A DNA stretch of 64,000 bases from Rhodovulum marinum (GTDB lineage: Bacteria > Pseudomonadota > Alphaproteobacteria > Rhodobacterales > Rhodobacteraceae), in the NCBI RefSeq assembly GCF_004343075.1, contig NZ_SLXP01000007.1, positions 124,001 through 188,000 of the forward strand, written 5' to 3'. Position numbers and translations under genes: made by a program. Positions 1-7,908 of this stretch are shown in pieces (position 1 is the first letter of the stretch; each line of letters opens with the position of its first letter). The notes beneath the pieces are model-generated. The model searched no databases. It was not told the DNA's origin and saw nothing but the letters and a program-made list of their open reading frames with translations.

Positions 1-1
1 C

Positions 2-37
2 CAGGCGCAGGTCATCGCCCGCCGCCTGCTGGGCTGA
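2..37 (+). CDS. C-terminal end of an unidentified gene (partial)
   Basis: The window opens with eleven codons ending QAQVIARRLLG and a TGA. A strong hairpin with a T-rich tail follows 21 bases later, which supports a real gene end on the plus strand. Too little is present to name the product, and the frame is inferred only from the stop and the terminator. Confidence 0.4.
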   Translation, partial: QAQVIARRLLG

Positions 38-58
38 TCCCGTCCACAAGGAACAACA

Positions 59-90
59 GGCCCCGGCCCGCGCGCCGGGGCCTTTTCCTT
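59..90 (+). terminator. Rho-independent terminator of the partial gene
   Basis: A perfect 9-bp stem (GGCCCCGGC at 59-67 pairing with GCCGGGGCC at 74-82), a 6-base loop, then TTTTCCTT. It follows the partial plus-strand gene and abuts the 3' end of convergent recO, so it could slow transcription from either side, but the T tract favours the plus strand. Confidence 0.75.
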
Positions 91-91
91 G

Positions 92-820
92 TCAGCCCAT
101 CCGCCCCAAAAGCGTCACCAGCCGCGCCCGCGCCCCCGGCAGCGGCTTGTCGCCCAGCGCGGGCGCCAGCCATTTCTCCAGGAAATGCCCCGTCGTGCGC
201 AGCCCCTCGGCGATTTCCTCGCCCCGCACCGGCCCCTGCCCCAGCAGGCAGGGCGGCAGCGGCAGCAGACGGTCGGCCCACTCCCCCGCCCCTTCGGCGC
301 TGACCGCGCGGCCCGTTTTCGGCGACACGTAAACCAGATCGTCCCGGTCCCCCGTCACCGCGCAGCGGCTCAGGTCCAGCCCGAACCCCATCTCGTCCAG
401 CAACGCCAGTTCCCAGCGCAGATAGGCCAGGGGCCAGGCCTCGGCATGGCCCAGCAGGTCCAGCAACGTCACCGACCGGGCATACAGAGCGGGATGCGGC
501 GCGCGTTCGGGCAGGGAAAAGGACAACAGCGCCGTGATCGCGTTCAGCCCCGCCAGCGCCCGCCCGTCGCCCATCACATGCGCGCTGCGGCTGCGCACCG
601 GCTCCACCGTATAGCTGCCGATATGATCCTCCAGCCGCGCCTTCCACACCACCGCAAGCTGCGCGCCGGGCTGCAGCACCGGGGCCATCCGCCGCCCCGC
701 CCCGCCGCGCACCACGCCCATGTGCCGGCCATGGCCGGCGGTGAACAGCTCGACGATGGCCGCGCTTTCGCCATGCGGCCGCACGGACAGAACCGCCCCT
801 TCGTCGCGCCACTCGATCAT
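92..820 (-). CDS. recO: DNA repair protein RecO
   Basis: A 242-residue protein starting [18 protein letters not shown], the typical alphaproteobacterial RecO N-terminus (OB fold). The rest is the helical C-terminal part, including a conserved [13 protein letters not shown] segment. RecO works with RecF and RecR to load RecA on gapped DNA in the cytosol and anneals complementary strands. It is the last gene of the era-DUF1491-recO end of a long minus-strand block. I used the ATG at 820 because residues further upstream show no RecO similarity and read into the adjacent repeat tail. The zinc-finger cysteines of some RecO proteins are not evident here. Confidence 0.93.
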   Translation of the reverse strand: MIEWRDEGAVLSVRPHGESAAIVELFTAGHGRHMGVVRGGAGRRMAPVLQPGAQLAVVWKARLEDHIGSYTVEPVRSRSAHVMGDGRALAGLNAITALLSFSLPERAPHPALYARSVTLLDLLGHAEAWPLAYLRWELALLDEMGFGLDLSRCAVTGDRDDLVYVSPKTGRAVSAEGAGEWADRLLPLPPCLLGQGPVRGEEIAEGLRTTGHFLEKWLAPALGDKPLPGARARLVTLLGRMG

Positions 821-833
821 GGCTCCCCGCGCA

Positions 834-856
834 TCTTTTTCTTGGTGGAAATACTC
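834..856 (-). repeat. Tail-only copy of the dispersed intergenic repeat
   Basis: The sequence CTTTTTCTTGGTGGAAATAC here is nearly the same as the tail of the full repeat at 35064 (CTTTTTCTTGGCGAAAATAC). It lies between the DUF1491 gene and recO. It lacks the two GC-rich hairpins of the full copies. It is the only copy in the window found between two genes in tandem rather than between convergent genes. Confidence 0.6.
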
Positions 857-873
857 AATCCCGACCCTGGCCG

Positions 874-1206
874 TCACGCAAGGCCGGGTTCGTCGAGCAG
901 GTGGCGCCCATACCGATCCTCGACCTCGATCACCCACAGATCGGGGTCGAACCCGCGCTGGCGCGCGATGGCCGCGTCCACGCCCGCCTCGTCGCCCTCG
1001 GCCAGCACCACCCAAACCCGGTCACCGCTCATCAGGTCGAACGACCGCTGGAACGCCCGCGCCTGCCCGTCCAGCGTGTTCAGCTTGACCAGGACGGCGC
1101 CCGCCGTGTCGTCGCCATGGGCCACGACAAATCCCGGGATCCCGGCCAGCCGCAGCCGCGCCAGATAGGCCTTGACCCAGAACTCGGCGCTCAGGCGGGG
1201 GGACAT
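874..1206 (-). CDS. DUF1491 family protein
   Basis: A 110-residue soluble protein (starts [18 protein letters not shown]) that matches the small DUF1491 family found next to era and recO in Rhodobacterales. No catalytic motif is recognised; an internal [25 protein letters not shown] segment is typical of the family. It lies 53 bases before recO on the same strand, so the two are probably co-transcribed. Its function is unknown. Confidence 0.85.
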   Translation of the reverse strand: MSPRLSAEFWVKAYLARLRLAGIPGFVVAHGDDTAGAVLVKLNTLDGQARAFQRSFDLMSGDRVWVVLAEGDEAGVDAAIARQRGFDPDLWVIEVEDRYGRHLLDEPGLA

Positions 1207-1275
1207 GTTGCCCTCTGGCCCTTGCCGCGGGATGCGCTAGGTTGCCCGAAACCAGACCAAGGACACGACCCGCCC

Positions 1276-1506
1276 ATGCCCGCGCTTCCGCCGTATTCGA
1301 AACCGATCATCGCCGCCGCCATCGTGCTCGACATCCTGGTGTTCGGGCTGGGGGCCCGCGCCTTCATCCTGCAATTGCTGATGATGATCGCCAACCTCGC
1401 GGTTTGCCTCGTCCTTTACTGGGCGCTTCTCGGCCATTTCACCACGCCGCCGGGCGATGCCGAGGATCAATCCCCCTCGCGGAAATCCAGCCCCATCTCG
1501 GAATAA
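1276..1506 (+). CDS. Small two-helix membrane protein
   Basis: A 76-residue reading frame starting MPALPPYSKPIIAAAIVLDI. Two hydrophobic stretches (about residues 10-28 and 31-52) separated by a short polar turn suggest a hairpin membrane protein, with a polar C-terminal tail (PGDAEDQSPSRKSSPISE). Its 3' end overlaps the 3' end of convergent era by 40 bases. A purine-rich ACCAAGGACACGA lies just upstream and could serve as the ribosome site. I do not recognise the family; it could be a conserved small protein or a fortuitous frame. Confidence 0.55.
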   Translation: MPALPPYSKPIIAAAIVLDILVFGLGARAFILQLLMMIANLAVCLVLYWALLGHFTTPPGDAEDQSPSRKSSPISE

Positions 1507-2375
1507 CGCTCGGCCTCGTCCAGCCAGCCGGGCCGCACCTTGACCGTCAGGAACAGGTGAACGGGCCGGTCCAGGAACTCGGCGATCTCGGCGCGGGCGG
1601 CCTGGTTCACCGCCTTGATCGTCTCGCCCTTGTGGCCCAGCACGATGCCCTTGTGGCCGTCGCGCGCGACATAGACCACCTGGTCGATCCGCGTCGACCC
1701 GTCCTTGCGGTCCTCCCAGTTCTCGGTCTCGACCGTCAGCTGGTAGGGCAGTTCCTGGTGCAGCCGCAGCGTCAGCTTTTCGCGGGTCATCTCGGCGGCG
1801 ATCATCCGCATCGGCAGATCGGCGATCTGGTCCTCGGGATACAGCCACGGCCCCTCGGGCAGGGTCTCGGCCAGCCAGCGGCGCAGATCGTCCACGCCAT
1901 GGCCCCGTTCGGCCGAGATCATGAAGGTTTTCGCGAACGGATAGGCCTCGTTCAGGTCCGCCGACAGCGCCAACAGCGCCTCGGCCTTGACCCGGTCGAT
2001 CTTGTTGATCGCCAGCGCGACGGTCTGGCCCTCGGGCACCCGCTCGCGCAGCGCCTCCAGGATCGCGTTGACCCCGGCCGTGCGGCCGCGATGCGCCTCG
2101 ACCAGCAGCACCACGATATCGGCATCCGCGGCCCCGCCCCAGGCCGCCGCCACCATCGCCCGGTCCAGCCGCCGGCGCGGCCGGAACAGCCCCGGCGTAT
2201 CGACGAAGACGATCTGCGCGTCGCCCTCCATCGCCACGCCGCGGATGCGGGCGCGGGTGGTCTGTACCTTGTGGGTGACGATCGACACCTTGGCGCCCAC
2301 CATGCGGTTCAGCAGGGTGGACTTGCCCGCATTGGGCTCTCCGATCAGGGCAACGAACCCGCAGCGTGTATTCAT
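1467..2375 (-). CDS. era: GTPase Era
   Basis: A 302-residue Era. The G domain shows G1 GEPNAGKST (12-20), G3 DTPG (59-62) and G4 NKID near 124; the C-terminal KH domain carries the G-H-K-G loop (VLGHKGETIKAV). Era binds the 3' end of 16S rRNA and checkpoints assembly of the 30S subunit at the inner face of the membrane. It lies in the classical rnc-era-recO order, but a bacterioferritin gene sits between rnc and era here. Length and motifs are complete. Confidence 0.97.
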   Translation of the reverse strand: MNTRCGFVALIGEPNAGKSTLLNRMVGAKVSIVTHKVQTTRARIRGVAMEGDAQIVFVDTPGLFRPRRRLDRAMVAAAWGGAADADIVVLLVEAHRGRTAGVNAILEALRERVPEGQTVALAINKIDRVKAEALLALSADLNEAYPFAKTFMISAERGHGVDDLRRWLAETLPEGPWLYPEDQIADLPMRMIAAEMTREKLTLRLHQELPYQLTVETENWEDRKDGSTRIDQVVYVARDGHKGIVLGHKGETIKAVNQAARAEIAEFLDRPVHLFLTVKVRPGWLDEAERYSEMGLDFREGD

Positions 2376-2457
2376 GCGCTTTTTTCTCCGGCTCAGGGCC
2401 GGGGTTTACGCCATCTTGGCCGCGTGCGCCAGCGGGTTACGCCACCCCTCGCCTGGC

Positions 2458-2952
2458 TCAGGCGTCTGCGTCGCCGGTCGCGCCCGCAAACGAAACATGC
2501 TTGGCGCTGTAGGCCTGTTCGCCAAGACGCTTGATCAGGCTGATCTGCAGCTCCAGCCAGCTCTTGTGGCCCTCTTCATCCAGCACGATCTTTTCGAACA
2601 GGGTGCGGCTGCCGATATCGCCCAGTTCGGCGGCCTGTTGCGCTGCCTTGGAATAGACCTCGATGGCCTCTTCCTCGTCGGCCAGGTCCATCTCGAACAT
2701 CTCGACAAGGCTGTCCGCCTTCTTCGGCTGCTTCTGAAAGCGCAGCTCGGGCACGCCGCCCAGGAAGATGATCCGCTCCATGAACAGGTCGGAATGGCCG
2801 ATCTCTTCTTCCATTTCCTCGCGCATCTTGGCGGCCAGGATATCCAGCCCCCAATCCTCCAGCACATGGGCATGCAGCTGGTACTGGTGACCGGCGGTCA
2901 TTTCCATTTCCAGCGCTTTCTGAAGGTTCTCGATCGTTTGCACGTTGGACAT
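2458..2952 (-). CDS. bfr: Bacterioferritin-like ferroxidase, haem-ligand Met replaced
   Basis: A 164-residue four-helix ferritin-like protein starting MSNVQTIENLQKALEMEM. By alignment from memory with E. coli Bfr, the ferroxidase ligands are present: E17 (E18), E50 and H53 (E51, H54), the E of the LADEE segment (E94), and the E and H of LDEEGH (E127, H130). The residue matching haem ligand Met52 is Ile51, so it probably stores iron without bridging haem. The ATG at 2952 has GGAAAGGAACG upstream. It is inserted between rnc and era. A perfect inverted repeat lies 57 bases upstream. Confidence 0.9.
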   Translation of the reverse strand: MSNVQTIENLQKALEMEMTAGHQYQLHAHVLEDWGLDILAAKMREEMEEEIGHSDLFMERIIFLGGVPELRFQKQPKKADSLVEMFEMDLADEEEAIEVYSKAAQQAAELGDIGSRTLFEKIVLDEEGHKSWLELQISLIKRLGEQAYSAKHVSFAGATGDADA

Positions 2953-3008
2953 CTGGCGTTCCTTTCCTCTGTCACGAGCCGCTCGGACAATAACCCAAGA
3001 ATTTCTGT

Positions 3009-3021
3009 CAGGTCTAACCTG
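3009..3021. promoter_or_regulatory. Inverted repeat upstream of bfr
   Basis: CAGGT-CTA-ACCTG is a perfect 5-bp inverted repeat with a 3-base spacer, 57 bases before the bfr ATG and inside the bfr-rnc gap. It could be an operator. It does not match an Irr (ICE) or RirA iron box as I know them, so its role is open. Confidence 0.3.
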
Positions 3022-3074
3022 CATCCGCAACACATCTTTGACGGATCACAGGTCGATGGGAACGCCGCGCCCGT

Positions 3075-3755
3075 TCAGCCCTGCAACCGGTCCAGAAGCA
3101 TGGTCGCCGCCGCCTGCTCGGCCTGCCGCTTGGCCCCGGCGGTGGCCTGCGCCTCGGCGCCGTTCTCCAGCCGCGCGGCGATGGTAAAGCGGGGGGCGTG
3201 GTCGGGGCCTTCGCGGGCGATCTCGACATATTGCGGCGGTTTCAGCCCGCGCGCCTGCGCCCATTCCTGCAGCGCGGTCTTGGCGTCGCGCGCATCCGTT
3301 TCCACCGCGCCGATCCGCGCCCCCCACAGCCGCAGCACCAGGTCGCGCGCCGCCTCGAACCCCGCATCGCGATAGACCGCGGCGATCACCGCCTCCATCG
3401 CGTCGGCCAGCAGCGCCTCCTTGCGCCGGCCGCCCGACATCATCTCGGACCGGCCCAGCTTCAGCACATCGCCCAGCCCGATCTCGCGCGCGACATCGGC
3501 GCAGGTCTCGCGGCGCACCAGCGCGTTGAACCGCGGCGCCAGCTGGCCCTCGGTGGCCTTGCCATCCGCGCCCAGCAAGGCCTCGGCCATCACCAGCCCC
3601 AGCACCCGGTCGCCCAGGAATTCCAGCCGCTGGTTGTCGGGCCGGGTCGGGCTGGACAGCGAGGAATGGGTCAGCGCCCGCAGCAGCAATTCGGGCCGGC
3701 GGAACCGGTGCCCAAGCCGCGCGGCAAATGCCTCAAGTTCGGCCGAAAGCTTCAC
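3075..3755 (-). CDS. rnc: Ribonuclease III
   Basis: A 226-residue RNase III. The endonuclease signature [12 protein letters not shown] is at 41-52 (E45, D49) and the second acidic pair is D118 and E121 in [14 protein letters not shown] double-stranded RNA binding domain fills about 157-223 ([19 protein letters not shown]). It cleaves structured RNA, including rRNA precursors. It begins 6 bases after the lepB stop, so translation is probably coupled. Confidence 0.97.
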   Translation of the reverse strand: MKLSAELEAFAARLGHRFRRPELLLRALTHSSLSSPTRPDNQRLEFLGDRVLGLVMAEALLGADGKATEGQLAPRFNALVRRETCADVAREIGLGDVLKLGRSEMMSGGRRKEALLADAMEAVIAAVYRDAGFEAARDLVLRLWGARIGAVETDARDAKTALQEWAQARGLKPPQYVEIAREGPDHAPRFTIAARLENGAEAQATAGAKRQAEQAAATMLLDRLQG

Positions 3756-3761
3756 GCCGCC

Positions 3762-4553
3762 TCACTCGATCGCCTTGAAGAACCGGTCGGCCCGCCAGGT
3801 CCAGACAAAGAACAGCGACCGCCCCGCGGACGAGAACATGATGCGGTCGGCCCGCCCGATCAGGTTTTCCGCCGGCACGAAACCGACGCCCCCGTTGGCG
3901 CGCGCATAGCGGCTGTCCTGGCTGTTGTCGCGGTTGTCGCCCATGAAGAAATACTGCCCCTCGGGCACGGTAAACAGCGGCGTGTTGTCGGAAAAGAACC
4001 CGTCGCGGATGTTCAGGATGTCATGGCTGGCCCCGCCCGGCAGGGTTTCGCGGCTGCGCGACTTGGTGCAGGTGCCGCCCTCGCCCACCGGCGCGTTCTC
4101 GCATTGCGGGTAATAGCCCATCGGCCCCTGGCGTGCGTAAACCTCTTCGAACTGCCCGGCCGGTTCCACCTGGACCGGCGCGCCGTTGATATGCAGCACC
4201 CCCTGCTTCATCTGCACCGTATCGCCCGGCAGGCCGACCAGCCGCTTGATGAAATCCGACCCGTTCACCGGGTGGCGGAACACCACCACGTCGCCGCGTT
4301 CGGGGTCCGAGGCCAGGATGCGGCCCTCGAACGGGCACATCGAGAACGGGCAGGAATGGCGCGAATAGCCATAGGCCATCTTGTTGACGAACAGGAAATC
4401 GCCGATCAGCAGCGTGTCCTTCATCGACCCCGAGGGGATCCAGAACGGCTGAAAGAACAGCGTGCGAAAGATGCCCGCGATCAGCAGCGCCCAGAAGATG
4501 GTCTTGATCGTCTCGACGATGCCGCCCGACTGCTTCTCGCCCGCTTTCGCCAT
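3762..4553 (-). CDS. lepB: Signal peptidase I
   Basis: A 263-residue type I signal peptidase. One N-terminal membrane helix (about 14-35, TIKTIFWALLIAGIFRTLFF) is followed by the catalytic Ser motif PSGSM (S43) and the general-base Lys in DFIKRLVGLPGD (K103); the conserved MGDNRDNSQDSR box is near the C-terminus. It removes signal peptides on the periplasmic side of the inner membrane. The start at 4553 (MAKAGEKQ) is preferred over an upstream in-frame start that would add 27 Pro/Arg-rich residues. It lies between acpS and rnc on the same strand. Confidence 0.97.
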   Translation of the reverse strand: MAKAGEKQSGGIVETIKTIFWALLIAGIFRTLFFQPFWIPSGSMKDTLLIGDFLFVNKMAYGYSRHSCPFSMCPFEGRILASDPERGDVVVFRHPVNGSDFIKRLVGLPGDTVQMKQGVLHINGAPVQVEPAGQFEEVYARQGPMGYYPQCENAPVGEGGTCTKSRSRETLPGGASHDILNIRDGFFSDNTPLFTVPEGQYFFMGDNRDNSQDSRYARANGGVGFVPAENLIGRADRIMFSSAGRSLFFVWTWRADRFFKAIE

Positions 4554-4641
4554 CTGCCCGGTCCTGCCTGCCTGTTGTGCCGTCGTCGCTTCATGCGGGG
4601 GCGGGCGCGGCCTGTCAAGGCGACCGCCCGGCACGGGCCCG

Positions 4642-5043
4642 TTACCCGATGGGCCGCGCCTCGATCAGCACGAAGGCCTGCGCCCAGGGGTGGTCGTCGG
4701 TCAGCGACACGTGCACGACCGCCTCGTGGCCCGGCGGGGTCATCTCGGCCAGCCGCTCGGCCGCCCAGCCGGTCAGGTGCATCACCGGCTGCCCGGTCTC
4801 CAGGTTGGCCACCGCCATGTCCTTCCAGGCGATGCCCATGCGCAGCCCGGTGCCCAGCGCCTTGGAACAGGCCTCTTTCGCGGCCCAGCGCTTGGCATAG
4901 GTGCCCGCCACGTCGGCGCGGCGCTCGGCCTTGCGCTGTTCGACATCGGTGAAAACACGGTTGCGGAACCGGTCGCCGAATTTCTCCAGCGTGGCGGCGA
5001 TGCGCTCGATATTGGCCAGGTCGGTGCCGACGCCCAGGATCAT
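4642..5043 (-). CDS. acpS: Holo-[acyl-carrier-protein] synthase
   Basis: A 133-residue AcpS that transfers 4'-phosphopantetheine from CoA to acyl carrier protein. The N-terminal [15 protein letters not shown] carries metal ligand D8, and [14 protein letters not shown] carries E57 and K61. The start at 5043 gives the family's usual length; the frame extends further upstream without similarity. In many relatives it directly follows pdxJ. Here a plus-strand TPR gene and a minus-strand membrane gene lie between, so acpS probably has its own promoter in the 208-base divergent gap (5044-5251). Confidence 0.96.
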   Translation of the reverse strand: MILGVGTDLANIERIAATLEKFGDRFRNRVFTDVEQRKAERRADVAGTYAKRWAAKEACSKALGTGLRMGIAWKDMAVANLETGQPVMHLTGWAAERLAEMTPPGHEAVVHVSLTDDHPWAQAFVLIEARPIG

Positions 5044-5251
5044 CGCCCGGCCCTCCTGCGCCGCCGTTCCCCCTCGCCCGCCGCGCCAACGTCCTTGAAC
5101 CTGACCGCCTGCATCGGACCCTTTCCTTCCCGCCGTCGGCCTGCCCTTACGCCACAATCCGGCCCAGGGCAAACCCCGCGCCGCCGCAACCCGTTGGACC
5201 CCCCGCATGTTTCCTGCTTTGCTGGGGCAAACGCAGACAAGGGACGGGCAC

Positions 5252-5719
5252 ATGGCATTCGAAGACATGGCCGAGGCCGCGCTGGACATGCTGGCCAACG
5301 CGCCCGGCGCGCGCAGCGACCCCGACGGCACCGCCCGCGCGGTCAAGGCCGCGCTGGCCACCGCGCCGCATGACCTCGACGTGCGGCTGGGCGCCTATCG
5401 CTTCTATTTCTACACCCACCGCTTCGCCCAGGCCGTCCCCCAGGCCGAGGCGATCCTGGCGCTGGCCGCGCAACGGCTGAACGTGCCCGCCGACTGGCGC
5501 GACGTGCGCCCCGCCGACGCCGCGTTCAGCGCCGCGGACCTCGCCCCGGGGCTCTATCTTCAGGCGCTGATCGCGCTGGCCTATTGCCACATGCGGCTGG
5601 GCGATTTCGAAACCGGCCAGCCCTACCTGGACAAGGCGTTCGAACTCGACCCGACCGACCGCTTCGCCGCGATCCGCCTGGTCCGCGCCGCCGCCGCGCG
5701 GGACGACGACGAGGCGTAG
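5252..5719 (+). CDS. TPR-containing protein
   Basis: A 155-residue soluble protein starting [14 protein letters not shown]. The C-terminal third has a clear tetratricopeptide unit ([34 protein letters not shown]); an earlier helical pair may form another. No signal peptide. The ATG at 5252 is preferred because AAGGGACGG precedes it at good spacing. It is transcribed against its neighbours, between acpS and a minus-strand membrane protein. It is likely a protein-interaction scaffold; the partner is unknown. Confidence 0.75.
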   Translation: MAFEDMAEAALDMLANAPGARSDPDGTARAVKAALATAPHDLDVRLGAYRFYFYTHRFAQAVPQAEAILALAAQRLNVPADWRDVRPADAAFSAADLAPGLYLQALIALAYCHMRLGDFETGQPYLDKAFELDPTDRFAAIRLVRAAAARDDDEA

Positions 5720-5724
5720 CCCGC

Positions 5725-5745
5725 CACGGGGGCGGCGGCCCCGTG
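5725..5745. terminator. Hairpin between convergent genes
   Basis: CACGGGG (5725-5731) pairs perfectly with CCCCGTG (5739-5745) around a 7-base loop. It occupies the 48-base convergent gap between the TPR gene and the membrane protein gene. There is no T run on either side, so it may act only as a pause or 3'-end stabiliser. Confidence 0.4.
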
Positions 5746-5767
5746 CGCCCCAACCCTTGGTTCGGGC

Positions 5768-6469
5768 TCAATCCCGGGGCGCGTCCATGACCGGCGGCGC
5801 GTCGTCCAAGAACCAGCGCCGCACCCATCCCGACCAGTCGATGTCAGACAGGGCAATCCCCGCGTTCCGGGCCTGCTCATACGCCTGTCCGGGGGCCGCG
5901 CGTGCCTTCTCCCACAGGTCTTCCCGTGTCGGAATATCCTCGTATCCCGGCAGTTCCTCGCGGATCATCGCCGTGCAGTCGAAGGCGTCCTCGGCCGCGC
6001 GCCGCGCCGCTTCGGGATCGTCCCCCGCCCCCAGCGCGGCCTCCAGACCGGCCATGTCACGTGCGGTCGCGCAGGCGTCGTTGACCTCCAGCACCAGCGC
6101 ACCGGCAACGACGCCCGCGCCGACAAAGGGTATCGCTTCACCGGCCGCGGACGCGATGCTGCGTGCCGCACCGCGCTGGACCCGACGCGTCACATTCCGC
6201 GACGTGGTCCGCACGATTCGCCGCTGCGCCTTTTGCCGGGCCGCTTTCCGCGTGGCCTCGCGCACCGCCGGTGTGGCAATCCCCGCGGCCGAAAGCGCGC
6301 TCGACGCCGCGGCGTAGAACCCGTTCACCGTGAACAAGGCGACGTTGAAGACCAGCAAGGCCGCCAGAAACAGCGGCACGATCACCCGCCAGGCGGCACG
6401 GGCGATCCAAATCGGGAAATGCAGGACCGCGCCGGCGGCGCGCAGGGCAACGCGACCAAGGCCGCTCAA
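5768..6469 (-). CDS. Membrane-anchored protein with TTG start, coupled to pdxJ
   Basis: A 233-residue protein. The only plausible start is TTG at 6469, which overlaps the pdxJ stop as TTGA; no in-frame ATG lies in the first half. An N-terminal amphipathic segment ([13 protein letters not shown]) leads into a strong membrane helix (about residues 27-45, [20 protein letters not shown]). A long Arg/Ala-rich helical region and a hydrophobic [20 protein letters not shown] segment follow, then an acidic and aromatic C-terminus. I do not recognise the family. The frame remains open upstream through pdxJ, but that part is a shadow of pdxJ. Confidence 0.7.
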   Translation of the reverse strand: MSGLGRVALRAAGAVLHFPIWIARAAWRVIVPLFLAALLVFNVALFTVNGFYAAASSALSAAGIATPAVREATRKAARQKAQRRIVRTTSRNVTRRVQRGAARSIASAAGEAIPFVGAGVVAGALVLEVNDACATARDMAGLEAALGAGDDPEAARRAAEDAFDCTAMIREELPGYEDIPTREDLWEKARAAPGQAYEQARNAGIALSDIDWSGWVRRWFLDDAPPVMDAPRD

Positions 6470-7215
6470 GGCCGCGCCGCGTCCATCAGCCGGCGCATTT
6501 CCCGGATCGACCCGTCCAGCCCGCGAAAGATCGCCTCGCCGATCAGGAAATGCCCGATGTTCAGCTCGCGCACCTCGGGGAACGCCGCGATGGGCGCCAC
6601 CGTGTCGTAGGTCAGCCCGTGGCCCGCATGCACCTCCAGGCCAAGCGCATGGGCATGGGCCGCCATCGCCCGCAACCGCTCCAGTTCCGCGTCGCGTTCC
6701 TCGGGCCGCCCCTCGGCATGCAGGTCGCAATAGGCCCCGGTATGCAGTTCGACCACCGCCGCGCCGATCCGGGCCGAGGCCTCGACCTGCGCGGGATCGG
6801 CCCCGATGAACAGCGACACCCGGCAACCCGCCTCGCGCAAGGGCGCGATGAACCGGGCCAGCCGGTCCTCGTCGCCGGCCACGTCCAGGCCGCCCTCGGT
6901 CGTGCGCTCCTCGCGCTTTTCGGGCACGATGCAGACCGCGTGGGGTTTGTGGCGCAGGGCGATCGCCTGCATCTCGTCGGTGGCCGCCATCTCCAGGTTC
7001 AGCGGCACCGACAGCGCCGCCATCAACCCGTCGATGTCGGCATCCGAAATATGCCGCCGGTCCTCGCGCAGATGGGCGGTGATGCCGTCCGCGCCCGCCG
7101 CCTCGGCCAGTTTCGCCGCGCGCACCGGATCGGGATAGGCCGAGCCCCGCGCGTTGCGCACGGTCGCCACGTGGTCGATGTTCACGCCCAGCCGCAGATG
7201 CGTTTCGTCCGCCAT
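6466..7215 (-). CDS. pdxJ: Pyridoxine 5'-phosphate synthase
   Basis: A 249-residue TIM-barrel PdxJ that condenses 3-amino-2-oxopropyl phosphate with 1-deoxyxylulose 5-phosphate to form pyridoxine 5'-phosphate, the last step of the DXP-dependent vitamin B6 route. Typical segments are [16 protein letters not shown] (9-24), [32 protein letters not shown] and HAGHGLTYD. An AAGGGGGAAG ribosome site precedes the ATG. It lies 19 bases after the DUF2062 gene and its stop overlaps the next start. Confidence 0.97.
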   Translation of the reverse strand: MADETHLRLGVNIDHVATVRNARGSAYPDPVRAAKLAEAAGADGITAHLREDRRHISDADIDGLMAALSVPLNLEMAATDEMQAIALRHKPHAVCIVPEKREERTTEGGLDVAGDEDRLARFIAPLREAGCRVSLFIGADPAQVEASARIGAAVVELHTGAYCDLHAEGRPEERDAELERLRAMAAHAHALGLEVHAGHGLTYDTVAPIAAFPEVRELNIGHFLIGEAIFRGLDGSIREMRRLMDAARP

Positions 7216-7234
7216 GTCTTCCCCCTTGCCGGTC

Positions 7235-7879
7235 TCAGGTCCGGTCCTCGGCCTTGGCCGCCTTGCGCCGCAACTCGGCCAGTTTCTGTTTCAGCCGCCC
7301 GCGGCGGCGGTTCTGGTAGGCGGTGATCACGGGCACCGTCAGGTAATAGGCCACCAGCCCCGCGACGATGCCGGGCACCAGCCCGCCGACCAGATAGGGC
7401 AGGAACACCTCGTGGTAAAACTGCGCCAGCTTGGCCCAGTTCGCGTCGGCCGCGCTGAACACCGCGAACAGGTTGTCCTTCAGGTCGGCCGCCGCGCCCC
7501 CGAACTTGGCCATCAGGGTGGTTTCGGTCGCCCCGTCGAAACGGCTGCCCAGCAGGAAATGCCCGGTCTGCAGCGACACCACCGCGATCGGCAGATAGGT
7601 CAGCGGGTTGCCGAACAGCGTGGACAGAAGCGCGGCGATAAGGTTGCCGCGCATCGCCCAGGCCAGCAGCGCGGCCAGCACGAAATGCAGCCCGAAAAAC
7701 GGCGTGAAGGACACGAAGACCCCGGCAAAGACACCCCGCGCGATCCGGTGCGGCGGGTCCGGCAGCCGGCGCAGCCGGTGGGTGATGTAATAGACCGCCC
7801 GCCCCCACCCGCCGCGCGGATAGACGCTGTCCAGCATCACCTGCCCGAACTTTCGCTTGTCGCGGCGCTTGAACACCAA
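7235..7879 (-). CDS. DUF2062 family membrane protein
   Basis: A 214-residue protein with the DUF2062 core: a basic N-terminus ([11 protein letters not shown]), then the membrane segment [37 protein letters not shown] and [19 protein letters not shown], and a C-terminal helix ([21 protein letters not shown]) with a basic tail. I placed the start at TTG 7879, 8 bases after AAGGACG; the adjacent GTG at 7876 is an alternative. It lies between rel and pdxJ on the same strand. The family's function is not established. Confidence 0.88.
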   Translation of the reverse strand: MVFKRRDKRKFGQVMLDSVYPRGGWGRAVYYITHRLRRLPDPPHRIARGVFAGVFVSFTPFFGLHFVLAALLAWAMRGNLIAALLSTLFGNPLTYLPIAVVSLQTGHFLLGSRFDGATETTLMAKFGGAAADLKDNLFAVFSAADANWAKLAQFYHEVFLPYLVGGLVPGIVAGLVAYYLTVPVITAYQNRRRGRLKQKLAELRRKAAKAEDRT

Positions 7880-7908
7880 GCCGGTCGTCCTTGTCTGTCG
7901 GCCGCACC

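Noticed and set aside
5044-5361. Extended N-terminus of AcpS
   Set aside because: The in-frame extension is unlike AcpS and overlaps the divergent gene; start at 5043 gives the standard 133 residues.
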